From positions 90,055 to 154,054 of the forward strand of contig VWND01000042.1 in NCBI GenBank assembly GCA_009599575.1: a DNA stretch of 64,000 nucleotides, written 5' to 3'. Position 1 is the first letter of the stretch. Each line of letters begins with the position of its first letter. A program made the translations under genes and the position numbers. Of the stretch, positions 23,558 to 35,338 are shown piece after piece. The notes beneath the pieces are model-generated. The model was given only the letters and a program-made list of their open reading frames with translations, was not told where the DNA came from and did not search any database. This DNA comes from Blumeriella jaapii. Its lineage: Eukaryota > Ascomycota > Leotiomycetes > Helotiales > Drepanopezizaceae.

Positions 23558-26250
23558 ATGATGTCTCGCCATGGACTTTTGCCCTTGAATGACCAAACCT
23601 CGACCATAGCCGCCACAGCCCCCACCCTCAACCCTGCCTCGCCGGAGACAAATCTTCGGACTACTTCAGATCTGAGAATTCGACATATTCCCGGCTCCGC
23701 CGATCGCTCACATATTCCACTTCGCTGCTACGTAGCCCAAAAACAGGTCAACGAAAAACTTCGGCAGCTCAGGCGTGCCACCATCAAATCTTCCCGACGC
23801 GCTCAATTCGAGAACGCTGGAGGGAATACCTTCGTACCCGTTTCCGAATTCAACAACAACAGGCTCGTCGACACAAGCACTTCTGGCAGTTCGATCGTCC
23901 ACATGTCTCCCTCCGCGCGAATTCCAGACCCCGTCACTCCTCCTCGCCGTGGCAGACGCTATGCTCCGCAGGTAGCGCCTCGCAATCCCCCGAACCCCGA
24001 TCGCAACAGTCGCGACGCAGATGAACTTGTCTCTTCCTCAATCATCAATCACCCGGCCAGAAGCGAACCAGCTACCCACCGAGTGGTCCGTACATCTACG
24101 ATTACACGTACTACGACCATATCTCGCATGGACACCGCGACTCCTGTTATTCATTCTGTAGCTCAGGCTCCTGCTCGCAGCAACATGGCGTCTCGTGGAA
24201 ACAGTGCAGTTCCTGGGCTTGCTGTTGGCGTTGGTTCCGAGACGGCCCCTATGACTTCACCCATGGCCCCAATCCCGCCCCCTAAGGATATTCCTCGTGC
24301 TGCAAGTTCTCCTATCTCTTTTGATTTGATCAATTTCACCTGTTGCGACGCGTTCTATGCGCATATGTTCATGATTCCGCTATACATTCTTCGCTCCTAC
24401 CTTTTGAATGAAAGCTGACGTTGTGACTGTAGGAAAAGAAGATGGATAAGGCACTTCCTCCCAAGCCCGTCGACCGCAAGATCGAGTCTCCTGAAGATAC
24501 AGGTCTGAGTGGTCCGTTCCCACGTCTGGCGTTTCTGGAGACAAATTGGCTAACAAGACGTGAAGATGCCACAGCTAGCACCGCCAAGCGCATCTCCCTC
24601 AGCCACCCACCACTCCAACCCTCCAACAGCTCAGCTCATACATCCTCTTCTCGCCATTCTGTCAACCCTCTCACCGGTATCCGAGACAGTGGCGCGAAGA
24701 GCGGAGACGTAAATGCGAAGCCTACAATCGTTGTGAAGAGCCCCCGTGTTACTCCACAGCTCCCCGGTCCCAGTGGCTTCTCTCCTGTTGGGAATGTTGG
24801 ACCTGTCCTGCGTGCCTCACTCGGTCACGTTGCCAACTACAAGAGAGACGGTCCAGTTAAGAGACAACCCACTGCGTTTATCTCTGTTGACCACACAGTC
24901 CCGCCTGCCACCACTCGCTCTACACAGGATGGTGTTGACGACGTTAAGGCTCCAAATAAATTGTCGGACGCTACCCCTTCAAAGTTTGCAGAGGTAAAAG
25001 GTGGCAAGTACCGGGAGCTTGGCTCGATCAGTCCGTCGTCCTCAGCCCGCTCAGATGACGGTAGACGTTTCACGGAGTATGGTTGTGGTCCCTCGATTAG
25101 ATTTGCCCCCAACGCCCATGAGACCATCATGGGCTACGCTAAGTATGTTTCGCTCTCTCCGTGACAGAGACTCTTACTGACGCTTTTTCTGCAGGCCAAC
25201 TCTTTCTAGCGGTAGCGGCACAAGTGGTTGCGTTCCTTCCAAGTCTGGCGTTGCAAATCGAAGCAACCTTAGTGGACCCTAGTGAGTGCAGATTGTCTAA
25301 TGCAAAAGATGTCTAGCTAACATTACCATAGTCCCCCTATTGGCCGCCCGTCCATCAAGTCTCGTTCCCAGGAGGTCACTACTCCAGTTGTCGCTTCCCG
25401 CTTCAATAGATTTGCTGCTTCGAGCGCGAAGAGTGGTACCGCAATCGAGGCCCCCCTTGCTACTCGAGCAACGACTTCAAACCTTGTCCGCAAGGCCACC
25501 CCAAACTTGAGCAGCAAGTCCATCTCGCGCAAACCTGCTACAGTTGCCGACGCCAAGAAGGCACCTGAGGTCAATCGAGGCAGTAAAGGCATTACCAGCC
25601 GTGTATCCAGCCTTTTCCATGGTCGTCGTCGCGCCAGCGAGCAAGTGGAGGAAAAAGGTTTGTCTGGTGATTCGATCGGGGAGGAGAGAACCAAGACCAA
25701 ACCCGTTGCTCGGAGAGCCATTCCTGGCATTCGAGTTGCCGATTCCGAGCCAGATACTGACTTGCCAGCTGTCAAGAATACAGCCATTGAGCCGATCGCT
25801 ACTGCTACTGGTACTAAGCTGCACTCTGTTCCCACTGAGACCGAGTCTGGCCCGGTCGTTGCTGGTCCCAAGGTCCGCAAGGTTCGAGGTATTGCCATCT
25901 ACGATGATCCCCCCGCAGCTGTCGCTGCTAGCACTCCCCATGTTGACAGCCTCCATGCTCTTTACGACGAGTACGTCTCCACGTCAGGTTCTCATGACCT
26001 TCGTGCCACCGCTGATATTCTTGCAATGGAGCGATCGGTGGGGTCCTTTTTTGTCAGTGTTCAGAGCAGCACCAATCTTCAATACCAAGCTGCGATGGTC
26101 CCAGTCCTCGAAGCTATGGTCAACAACCTAATCAGTCTGCGTAAGCATCGTATTGCCTCGATCTCCTTAAACAACGACATGTTGCAATCTATTGGCACCA
26201 TGCTGATTGCTGGTGAGGCTCTTTCTACCCTCTACCCCAGTGAGACTTAG
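23558..26250 (+). CDS. Large disordered fungal protein of unknown function with helical C-terminus
   Basis: Not recognised. Four exons (23558-24301, 24433-25142, 25195-25281, 25332-26250) give 819 residues with all phases consistent. Most of the protein is Ser/Thr/Pro/Arg-rich and probably disordered, with basic patches (PPRRGRRYAPQ, LFHGRRRAS) and repeated PPKP/PPPK motifs that could bind SH3- or WW-type partners. The last 80 residues (from ATADILAMERSVGSFF to LSTLYPSET) look like a folded helical domain and may be the conserved part. Intron 1 (24302-24432) starts GCAAGT, the classic GC-AG donor; no GT donor in the region has the right phase, and its 3' end has GCTGACG...GACTGTAG. Introns 2 and 3 (25143-25194, 25282-25331) are normal. 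Two adjacent ATGs open the gene. It is the last gene before the AT-rich compartment. Confidence 0.75.
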
Positions 26251-26479
26251 GGCACTGGGCAGCGATTGCCTCAATCATATTCAGCTTTGACATGCGGCTC
26301 TGCTCCTTATGAATCACGAAGATTGATGGCTCTTGATCCACAAGTTTTCACTTGGATGCAAATTTAGGGGCGGGTAAACAGGAAACATGCGCTGTGCTTT
26401 GGTTACAGCAGAGAAAAGCAAACTGGAAAGCAGACATATGGTGTCAGCTGACGATTATGTATATTAAATCCAGCCCATT
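26251..26479. other. 3' flank of last gene
   Basis: Non-coding, normal to slightly AT-rich base composition. Short frames here look random. Confidence 0.4.
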
Positions 26480-26577
26480 TGTCAGGATGCTGAAAAGCAA
26501 AAGCTCTTGTTGGTGGTTTACATTGACTACAAAGTTCTAATTTAAAAAGTTGCGAGTTCTAAAATACAAAATACATG
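26480..26577 (+). repeat. Diverged LTR remnant related to element 3
   Basis: Begins TGTCAGGATGCTGAAAAGC and continues with AAGTTCTAATTT and TCTAAAATACAA...ATGCG. This runs in the same order and spacing as the start of the 173-bp LTRs at 42056 and 49937 (TGTCAGGGATGCGAACGAGC, AAGTTCTAAATT, TCTAAAATACAA...ATGCG). The similarity covers about 100 bp by eye. Unlike the others it does not look heavily RIP-mutated. Confidence 0.55.
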
Positions 26578-27247
26578 CGAAATGGTGGAGTTTGATGGCT
26601 CTCTGAAAAGTGCGAAAAGTGATGTAATTCTAGAAAGATATTTTGAGAAAGGAGGAATACGTCTTTTTGGCAAATTGGTTTGTGCGTTGAAATGGCTTCA
26701 GGCCATGAGATGTGACGACCTAACAAAACGAAAGCTGGGAGCAGTCAATTAAGGTCGTTAGCTAGGATCATGTCGCAAAAAAGAAGTTGGGTGTGACGGT
26801 TCGCTCTTTTGTGTTACATAATTACGGATATGTATAAAACATCCCAAGAATATACAGAAATAATTATAATAGAGACACGACTATAAGTTATTACCGTTAT
26901 TATTTATAATCAGAAGGCTCGCACCTTTTATAATATTAGAATATTGATATTATATAAACAGCCTTTACGGCACCAAAAAATAAACCATTTTTGATTTTAT
27001 TATTTTCTATCATAAATAATAGCAATTTCTGACCAGCAAAGCTTTTAGATTTAATTTTGCCAATTTTGTATTTTATTTTCAATTTTAATTCGTTAATTTG
27101 CGAAAAGCAGATTATGACGACGAAATTATTAAAACTATTTATTATATTTGCTTCTTAATTTTTTGCTTTTCAAAACTTTTTTTTACGATACGCAGAAAAA
27201 ACGGTAATAATAAACGACGTTATTAAAAAAACAATAAACGAGCATTT
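26578..27247. other. Transition into AT-rich compartment
   Basis: Composition falls sharply at about 26820-26850, after which A+T dominates. No gene or recognisable element is visible. Confidence 0.5.
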
Positions 27248-27955
27248 TGTCAGGAACCAATATCACGTATCTGAGTCAGATGATTAGCCAAAACATTCTG
27301 CCTTTTACCAACCCTCGAATAATATTTTTTACGGATGGGCCGTAAGGGCCGGATAGTATTATAAAAGCTGAAAATGATATTTAAGTAAAACATTTTATAA
27401 AAGTGATTGCTAAAAAACCAGTTATTAAAATTATATTAAAAAGGATTGGTACGAAAAAGAAAAGGTCGGGATAAAGGCTGGAAAAGCATATTAAATAAAA
27501 TTCGCCTGGTTTTCTGGGAAATACCTTTTTCGAAAGCTCCACTTTTCCTTTTGTATTTATAAACGCTTTTTGTTAGAAATATAAAAAATAGAAATTAATT
27601 TGATTATTAACTTAATTTTATTTAAGTTTTATTATTTAAATTAATGTTTTTTTGCTTTTTAATTTTTATATTTTAATTTTTTTACTTATCGAAACGGCAG
27701 TTCGATACTATTAAAACAATCTTTTATTATATTATTATATTTATATCGTTATTATCGATATTATAGCTTTTCGCATTCGCAGCGAATAAATATTTCCAGC
27801 TATTTAAAAAGACTTAGCGCTTTCGGCTGCTTAAAAAAACCTTATACTATCGTTTTCTTTAACGTCACCAATTTTATTAAAAGTCGAAAATACTTTATTA
27901 TTAAAGCGCGAATATTTTAATTTATCTGGCTGATAAACGAATCCGCGCCGAATAT
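27248..27955 (+). repeat. Truncated copy of A-family LTR plus start of its internal region
   Basis: Starts TGTCAGGAACCAATATCACG and matches the copy A LTR (28704-29116) along its length (for example CCAACCCTCGAATAATATTTT and GGCCGGATAGTATTATAAAAGC), ending AATTTTTATA at 27670. Homology continues into the leader up to GAATCCGCGCCGAAT at 27955, with a deletion of roughly 85 bp relative to copy A near 27906. The rest of the element is missing. Many C-to-T and G-to-A differences fit RIP. Confidence 0.85.
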
Positions 27956-28703
27956 ATGACGACTCACTCTTTTGCCCCTCGTGTCACCCCAGCAACTACA
28001 CGTAGCTGCAAGCTCCCTGATCTCCTGGTAGGTCTCCCATCAACTGTGGAAATTATTTATATATATAAGGCTTTTTCTCTTTAGCAATTTTTGCTTTTTG
28101 CAGTTGTTAATTTTAAATAAATATTTTTATTATAAAATCAAAGGTTCGTTTTTTATATTATATAAACACGGCGATTAATTAATTAATCTTCCAGCTTTTC
28201 GATTAATTAAATCGTTATATTATCAACAACTCTGTTTCTACGCTAGCGACGGCGTAAACTAATTTTTTTTTTCGAATTCTTTACGGGTTATACCAAAATG
28301 ATCGACCGGTCGTAAAAAGGCTTATTTTCGCACTTCGCGAAAAATAGCTTTTGTTCAACGATTTCTCTTTTAGCAAAGCTTTTCAGCTTTTGCTATTATA
28401 TTTTAACTTTTATTTTAATCAGCGAAAAAACAGCCTTTTTCAAAAGCTTTTCTTTTTTGAAAAACAATTTTTTTTCGAAAAAAAAAAAAAACAAAGAAAA
28501 AAGCAGAGCGCTAATCATTTCGCTTGCCATTTTTTTTTTACAGCCTAGCGCTAAAAGCGTTTAGTTGAGACTTTTGCAAAATTAATTAAAAAAAGCGCAA
28601 AAGCGTAAACGATAATTTTTGGAAATTATACGACTGCGACAAACTTTTTAAATAAAACGTTTGATAAAATTTATCGAACGTGCTTTTGCTAATCGCGAAT
28701 CTG
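27956..28703. other. Unassigned fragment, probably leader of another LTR element
   Basis: The first 100 bp (27956-28060) have almost normal composition (CACTCTTTTGCCCCTCGTG...), in contrast to both sides. A TATATATATAAGG TATA-like box lies near 28060. The rest is AT-rich with no recognisable protein. The abrupt ends against A-family LTRs on both sides suggest a truncated unrelated LTR element, but no second copy is in the window. Confidence 0.4.
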
Positions 28704-29116
28704 TGTCAGGAACCAATATCACGTGTATAAGTCAGGTGATCCGCCAAGACCCTCTGCTTTCTACCAACCCTCGAATAATATTTTCTGCGGATAGGCCGTG
28801 GAGGCCGGATAGTATTATAAAAGCTGAAGATAACATTTAGGTAAAACATTTTATAAAATAATTGCTAAAAAATCAATTATTAGGGTTATATTAAAAAGGA
28901 TTGAGAAAAGGTCGGGATGGAGGCTGGAAAAGCATATTAAATAAGGTTCGCCTGGTTTTCTGGAAAATACTTTTTTCGAGGGCTCTATCCTTTTTTTTGT
29001 ATTTATACGCGCCTTTTATTAAAAATGTAAAAGATAAAAATTAATCTGATTATTAATTTAATTTTATTTAAGTTTTATTATCTGAATTAATGTTTTTCTG
29101 CTTTTTAATTTTTATA
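28704..29116 (+). repeat. 5' LTR of copy A
   Basis: Begins TGTCAGG and ends AATTTTTATA. The equivalent end in copy B reads CAATCCTTACA, so the original terminus was the canonical TG...CA. The length of 413 bp equals that of the copy B LTR at 57029-57441. Confidence 0.88.
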
Positions 29117-29459
29117 TTTTGATTTTTTTTTATCGGAACGACAGTTCGATATTATTAAAATAATTTTTTATTATATTATTACATTTATATCGTTATTATC
29201 GATATTATAGCTTTTCGCATTCGCAGCAAACAAGCATTTCCAGCTATTTAAAAAGATTCAGCGCTTTCGGCTGTTTAAAAAAACTTCGTATTATCGTTTC
29301 CTTTGACGTTACCAATTTTATTAAAGGTCGAAAATATCCTACCATCAGAGCGCGACGACTTTTCAATTTTATTTATTTAAGAAATTACTAAAAAAAGCTA
29401 CGCTTAAAACGATTCGAAAAAACTTTTTACCGAAACTCTGATTTATTTAGCTAATAAAC

Positions 29460-30621
29460 GAATCCGCGCCGAATAAAAAGAAAACGATAAACGTAAAAAA
29501 ATAAAAAAAATACGAACTAAAATAAAATAGAAAAAGATTAAAAAAAGGGTTTACGAAACAATTAAAAAACTCGAAAAAACCAAAAAACGCCGAAACAAAT
29601 TCCGAAAAAAGATTAAATAATTTTAATAAAAACTTAACGCTTTCGAAAATATCGAAAAAAAGGTTTTTATATTTTTTAACACCGCCCTAATTAAGAAAAA
29701 ACAGAAAATAATTTAAGCCGGCGATTATTATAAAATATTTTCGAAGCATTACGATAATAATATTTATTAAAAACGATTTAGCATTTCTTTTAAGCATATT
29801 ATATTTTTTGTAAAAAACACAGCGAATTCGAGCCGAAAAGCATTAAAAATAAAAGATTTTTTAATATATCGAAGGAAAAATACTAAAAAAGCTTAATTTT
29901 TTATTCGGCGTGCAAAGCGAAGTTTCCGCCAAAATAAAAAAGTAATATTCTGTATTAATTAAAAGAAAATTAACGCTTATATTTTAGCTTTCGACGATAA
30001 AATAAAAGAAAAGTGGACCGGATACGAACGACGTTTTACGAATATTCGAATTATATAAAACGATTTCAAAAAATAAATATTAAACTTTTTAATAAATGCG
30101 GAAAATCGAAAAATCGCGGCTTCGAATTTATACGATAAAACGAAGCAAAAAAAATATAAATTAATTAACGATTTCGTTGCTTATTTAAATAATCTCGAAT
30201 AGCAGTTGCAAATAATAAACGATGCGATTAAAAAAAAAATACTTTTCGCAAAACTTCGATTTATTTTTCGAAAAAAAATTATTAAACGAAGCAATACTGC
30301 AGCTATAAGCTCGTACGAAAAATTAATATTAATCGCTCGTCGTATCGAAAGTATTAATAAAATTATCAGCGACGAAACGAAAAATAATAAACGACGAAAC
30401 AAACGCAAAAAAAAAAAAAAAAAAACTTATATTTACGATTAAAATTTAAAAGCTAAAACAGATATATACCGTTTTCGATTCGAAAATACGTTACAAAAAG
30501 AAAAACGAAAGCGAACGATAATTCTAACAAAATCTTTTAGAATTTTAGAATTTCTAACGACTTTTTTTATTTTTCGAAATGCAATCGCTGTTAAAAAGCA
30601 GGGCATTATATAGTTAATTGT
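29460..30621 (+). pseudogene. gag relic of copy A
   Basis: Decayed nucleocapsid gene. The segment around 30000-30440 reads like a retrotransposon gag core (KIKEKWTGYERRFTN, NDFVAYLNNLE, ARRIESINKIIS). A CCHC zinc knuckle follows at 30580-30621: C-N-R-C-stop-K-A-G-H-Y-I-V-N-C, with the correct C-x2-C-x4-H-x4-C spacing and one codon turned into TAA. Stops such as TAA at CAA/CGA-like positions are frequent. Confidence 0.8.
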
Positions 30622-30779
30622 TTAAAAGTCGAATATTATAAATGTAAAAAAAAAAATATATAACTCTAAATTGTTTCGAAGCTAATAAATCTAAAAATTT
30701 AGGAAAAGCTTCCGTTCGATTTTAATTTCGTCGCTGCTAATAAAATCGAACGAAAAAAAAAAGCAGAAAATAATAATTT

Positions 30780-33663
30780 CAGTCGAAATTAAAAAAGCTA
30801 AAAGCGAAATTCGTACGAAACGAGCTTTTATCGATTGCGGCGCGGAAAAAAACTGCGTAATTCAAAAGTTATTAATTAAATATAAATGAAAATCAATTTA
30901 AAAACGTATTGATTTATCTACGATTGAAAAAAAAAAAGTAATTATTTACGATACGCATACGCAATTTATTCGCGCTATTAATAATTATAAAACAATTAAA
31001 AAGATACAAAGCGATTTCGTAGCTTGCGATATAAATATCCTAAAGGTTTTATTTATTTTAAGATTTTTTTAATTGCGAAATATCGACCTCGTTATAAGCT
31101 TTCGAGCTAAATCGTAGCGATACTCAGCCGAACGCTTACAATTTAATTTCGTTATAATTAAACGTTTTAAAAAGAAATTAAAAAAAAAGCAAGCGTTTTA
31201 TATTGTTTTAAAAAAAGCTATTAAAAAACAGCATTAATTATTTTTTAAATACGACGATTACGCCGACGTATTTAACGATACCGCCGCGGTTATTTTAGCT
31301 TTTTATTATTTTATAAAATATCAAATAAATTTTGCGAAAAAAAAAAAAACTTTTTTTTTAAAAATCAATTTATTTTTTGTCGGAATCTGAACTTATCGAA
31401 TTGCGCGAATATTTCGATTCGAATTTAAAAAAAAGCTGAATAAAAAGATTTATTAACTTTGCCGGCGCATCGGTAATATTTATACCGAAAAAAAAACGGA
31501 AGTTTACGATTATACGTCGATTATAAAAGTTTAAACGCAATTACGATTAAAAATCGAACTTTTTTATTTTTTATAAGCGAAACTTTGGACCGTTTGAAAA
31601 AAGCTAAAATATTTATTAAGCTAAATTTCATTTGGGCGTACCACCGCTTTCGAATAAAAAAATAAATAAATGAAAAATTGCGTTTCGCATTTATTACGGA
31701 TATTTCGAATACTACGTATTACTTTTCGGCCTTTCGAACGCATTAGCAATTTTCCAAGCGTATATTAATTAAGCTTTAATCGGTTTAATAAATATTACGT
31801 ATATAATTTACTTCGACGATATTTTAATATTTTTCGAAAACTTCGACGATTATATAAACGCGGTAAAAAAGGTTTTCGAAAAACTTCGTATTAACAAATT
31901 TTACGAAAATCTGAAAAAATATGCTTTCGATACGAATACGGTTGACTTTCTAAGTTTCGTCGTTATTTTTACGAAAATTAAAATAAACCCAAAAAAATAA
32001 ATAATATTCGGAAATAGCCTTTTTTTATTACGTAGCGAAATATTTAAATGTTTTTGGGTTTTATTAATTTTCATAAACGTTTTATTAAGAATTACGCTAA
32101 GCTTTGCCGATTTATTACAGATTTTTTAAGAGAAATGCAACGAAAAAAAATGTCGAGCCTTTTTCGTTTTTTATTCGAAGCGAAGGTCGCTTTTTTACTT
32201 TTAAAAGAAAAGTTTTGCTAAGTATCGATTTTACGCTATTTCGATTTTCGATTAAAAATTTAAATCGAAACAAACGCTTCGAAATTCGTTATAAGCGAAA
32301 TATTATTTTAATTATTCGGAAAAAATGCGAAGGCACGTTGGCATTTTATCGCGTATTATTCGAAAAAACTTTTTTTTATAAAACAAAAATATAAAATTTA
32401 CGACGCCGAATTAATAGCTATAATTTACGCTTTTAAATAATAAAACTAATATTTACATAGCGCTTTCGACGTTATTATTATACGTACAAATTATTATAAT
32501 CTGAAATACTTTTTTACGAAAAAACGTTTAAACGGACGCTAAGCGAAATAGGCCGAAAAGCTAGCTAAATACGATTTTGCAATCGAATATAAAACAAAAG
32601 TTTTTAATTCGGCGAATAGTTTTTTCCGCCGGCCAAATTTAAAAAAAGATTTAAAAAAAAATAACAAGCAGCTGCTTACGCTATATCGTAAACTAAAACT
32701 AATTTATTTAAAAAATTTTAAAATGTTTTTCGCAATAAAAATACGCTTAAAATCGAAGCATAAACCATTTCGCGCCGATAAATATTCGAAGCTTTTGTTA
32801 ACGAAATCAAAAAATAAAAAATAAGCGAAAAAAAGCCAAATAAAAAGCTTTTTCGCCGGATTGTTTTTTGCTAAAATTATTAATTATAAACAATATATAT
32901 TACGAAGCGTAGCCGCTGTATTATTATAATCCGAAACTGCTAATAACGAATTAGCAAAACCGATTTATAAAACTATTTTTAAATTGCAAAAATCTGATTT
33001 TTTTGTATTACAAAAAACGTACGAATCGGCTTCGCAAAACAGTCGAGCCGGATTCGAAAGATATTAGCGTATAAGCCAAAATAAATTACTACGTTACAAA
33101 AAACGTGCGTATATTCCGAATAAAAGCGTTATTAAAAGCGAAATATTAAAATTAATTACGACGATCCGATCGCCGGCTATTAAAATTTTCGGCGAACGCT
33201 AGAATTGGTCGATAAAAAGTATTTCTGGCCTGGTTTATAAGGCGACGTAAAGCGTTACGTTAATACGTATGAAAAGTGTTAAAAAGGCAAACTTAGAAAG
33301 CACCGACCTTATAGCGAATTAACCTTTTTTTCGATTTTTACGAAATTTTAAAAAAAAATAACTATGGATTTTATTACGAATTTACTTTTTAGCAAAAAAC
33401 GAAGTCGTGTTTACGATTCGATATTCGTTATAATAAACCGATATACGAAGCTGTCGAAATATATACCGATACAAAAAACGATTTCAGCCTTAGATTTGGC
33501 TGAAATATTTATATAATATATTTACAAAGATTTTGGCTATTTTAAAAGGATTATTACAAATAAAAGGTCAGTTTTTATTAGTAAATTCTGATTTTTAATA
33601 ATATTTTATTTACAAATACGACGTCGATTAAGCATCGCTTTTTATTTTCAGACCGATGGCCAA
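30780..33663 (+). pseudogene. pol relic of copy A (protease, RT, RNase H, integrase N-half)
   Basis: The aspartic protease motif FIDCGAEKNCV is near 30830. The RT lies at about 31380-32000, with the catalytic block YFDDILIF near 31810 still encoding two aspartates. RNase H follows at 32104-32560. The integrase zinc-binding region and catalytic core begin at about 33060 and are cut at 33663 by element 2. The frame is interrupted by many RIP-type stops, so no function is possible. Confidence 0.85.
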
Positions 33664-33832
33664 TATTACGATTCTGGCCTGGCTAGCGCTAAGTCACGTG
33701 ACCCATAAGCGCAACCCATTGTATATAAAATTCGCGACCCCGAGCATTCTAGCTCGGTGTTTTTTTTTCAATTTATATACGTACTTTTTGATCCATATTA
33801 CTTTTCTGATCATTCTTAAGCTAGCTGTAATA
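33664..33832 (+). repeat. 5' LTR of element 2 (short form, 169 bp)
   Basis: Begins TATTACGATTCTGGCCTGG where the 3' LTR has TGTTACGATCCTGGCCTGG, and ends CTAGCTGTAATA against CTAGCTGTGACA. It is RIP-mutated and lacks about 115 bp that the 3' LTR has. It contains a CACGTGACC box and a GTATATAAAA TATA-like box. Confidence 0.88.
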
Positions 33833-35338
33833 TAAAAAAAGACCAAATAATCTTCGCTAAAAAGCTTTATATTTACGGTTAAAAATTCGATCTGCTTTTG
33901 CAATTCGAACTTTTTCAGGCCGCTCGTACCGACGTTTATTTATCGATGCCTTAATTAAAACTTCTTTTTATTAATTTTATTTTCAGAAAAAGCTGGAGTT
34001 TTTCTTTTTTATTAATTCGATCTGCTTCTGCAATTCGAATCGCCCCTTTTTAATACTATAACACCCTATGCTTTTTTTATAAATCGACGCGGCACTCGAA
34101 AACGAACGCAATCCGTACGATTCGGCTTCGAATCCGCATTTCTATCTTTTGCTTTTGTTTTTAGCGCTTCCGAATTTCTATTCGTTTCAGGCTTTTTCGA
34201 CGATTTTAGCAGCGAGTTTTTATTCCACGACTTTTTTATTAAACTATAATTATTTGTTAGATTTCTTCGCTTTATTATCGAACTTAAGATCGAATTATAC
34301 GACGCTGACATTTTAATATTTTTAAACCGACGAGTATTTCTAAACCGATTATTTAACATATCTGCCAACGCTAAAGGATTTATTGCGGCCTAGCAGCTTC
34401 AGATCGCTTAAATAATCGCTTAAGCTATCGCCGCCGCTCGCTTTTTAGCTTTCGCTAATATCGCTCGCGACGCTTTTTTTTTACTTCGAATTTCGCGCGC
34501 TTTTACGGCGGATTTTTAATTAATTTCCGAATATTATTTTTTTTATTTTCGACCCAGCCATTTTTCGAATCGAACTATTTAAAATTAAATACTTTCGCTA
34601 CGTTTTTAACGATTATTAAAAAAAAATTAAATATAACATATAAAAAATAAATATAAAACTGTTTATTAAAAAGTACTTAAAAAATTTTATACAAAATATA
34701 AACCAAGCCAAAGTATATTTCAAATGCATTATTAAAAAAGCAAAAACTATTATTTTAAAATATTTAAATTCCGAGTTTTATAATTAAGCCCAATCGGCCC
34801 GAAACGTTTTTCGTATTTTTAATCAGCGCTTTTTTAATTATAATCGCGTTTAGTTTGCCAAATTACAATATAATAAGTTTTATATAAACAACGGTCAAAT
34901 TTACAATAATTTTCGTTTTTTATTTATTCGTTACGCAATTATTAACAAAATTGCTAAAAATCGTTGATTTAAAAATATATACGAAAAAGTTATTTTTATT
35001 TTCAAATACGATTTTCGAATGGAAAAGTATAAGATAAATGGTAATTATACTGCTTTGGACGAGTTTTTGGCCGTTGCGAATAAAAAATCACGTAATATCC
35101 GAGCTGAAAAAATGGCTTTTGCCCGTCGCATAAGCTATTTTTCCTTTGTTATAGCTTTTGCCAATCAGAATTCTAGGCGTACTTTCGGTATTTTTAAAGC
35201 TTTATAGCGTTTTATTTTTTTAGCCTTTTTTGCTCGTACAATTTTTTTTCTTTTAACAAAAATTCTTACGAGCGTATAACTGCCATTTTTGCTATTTTCG
35301 GTTTTTTCCGCTTGGCTGCGCGTTTTTTTAGCGCTTAT

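Larger units (their letters stand above)
28704..33663 (+). mobile_element. Copy A, Ty3/gypsy LTR retrotransposon (5' part)
   Basis: A decayed gypsy element in plus orientation. Parts in order: a 413-bp LTR (28704-29116), leader, gag, protease, reverse transcriptase, RNase H and the first half of integrase. The element stops at 33663, where element 2 has inserted, and resumes at 39998. It is recognisably the same family as copy B on the minus strand at 57029: the RNase H region (32104-32394) and its counterpart (60978-60673) both read MPIYYRFFK...F.FFIRSE.RFFTFK. All frames carry many TAA stops of the RIP type. Confidence 0.93.

Noticed and set aside
27956..28703. Possible tRNA or other RNA gene in the GC-normal islet
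   Set aside because: No cloverleaf, A-box or B-box (GGTTCGANNCC) could be found.
30206..30442. Open frames of about 75 codons on both strands
   Set aside because: The plus-strand frame is simply a surviving piece of copy A gag, and the minus-strand one is its shadow.
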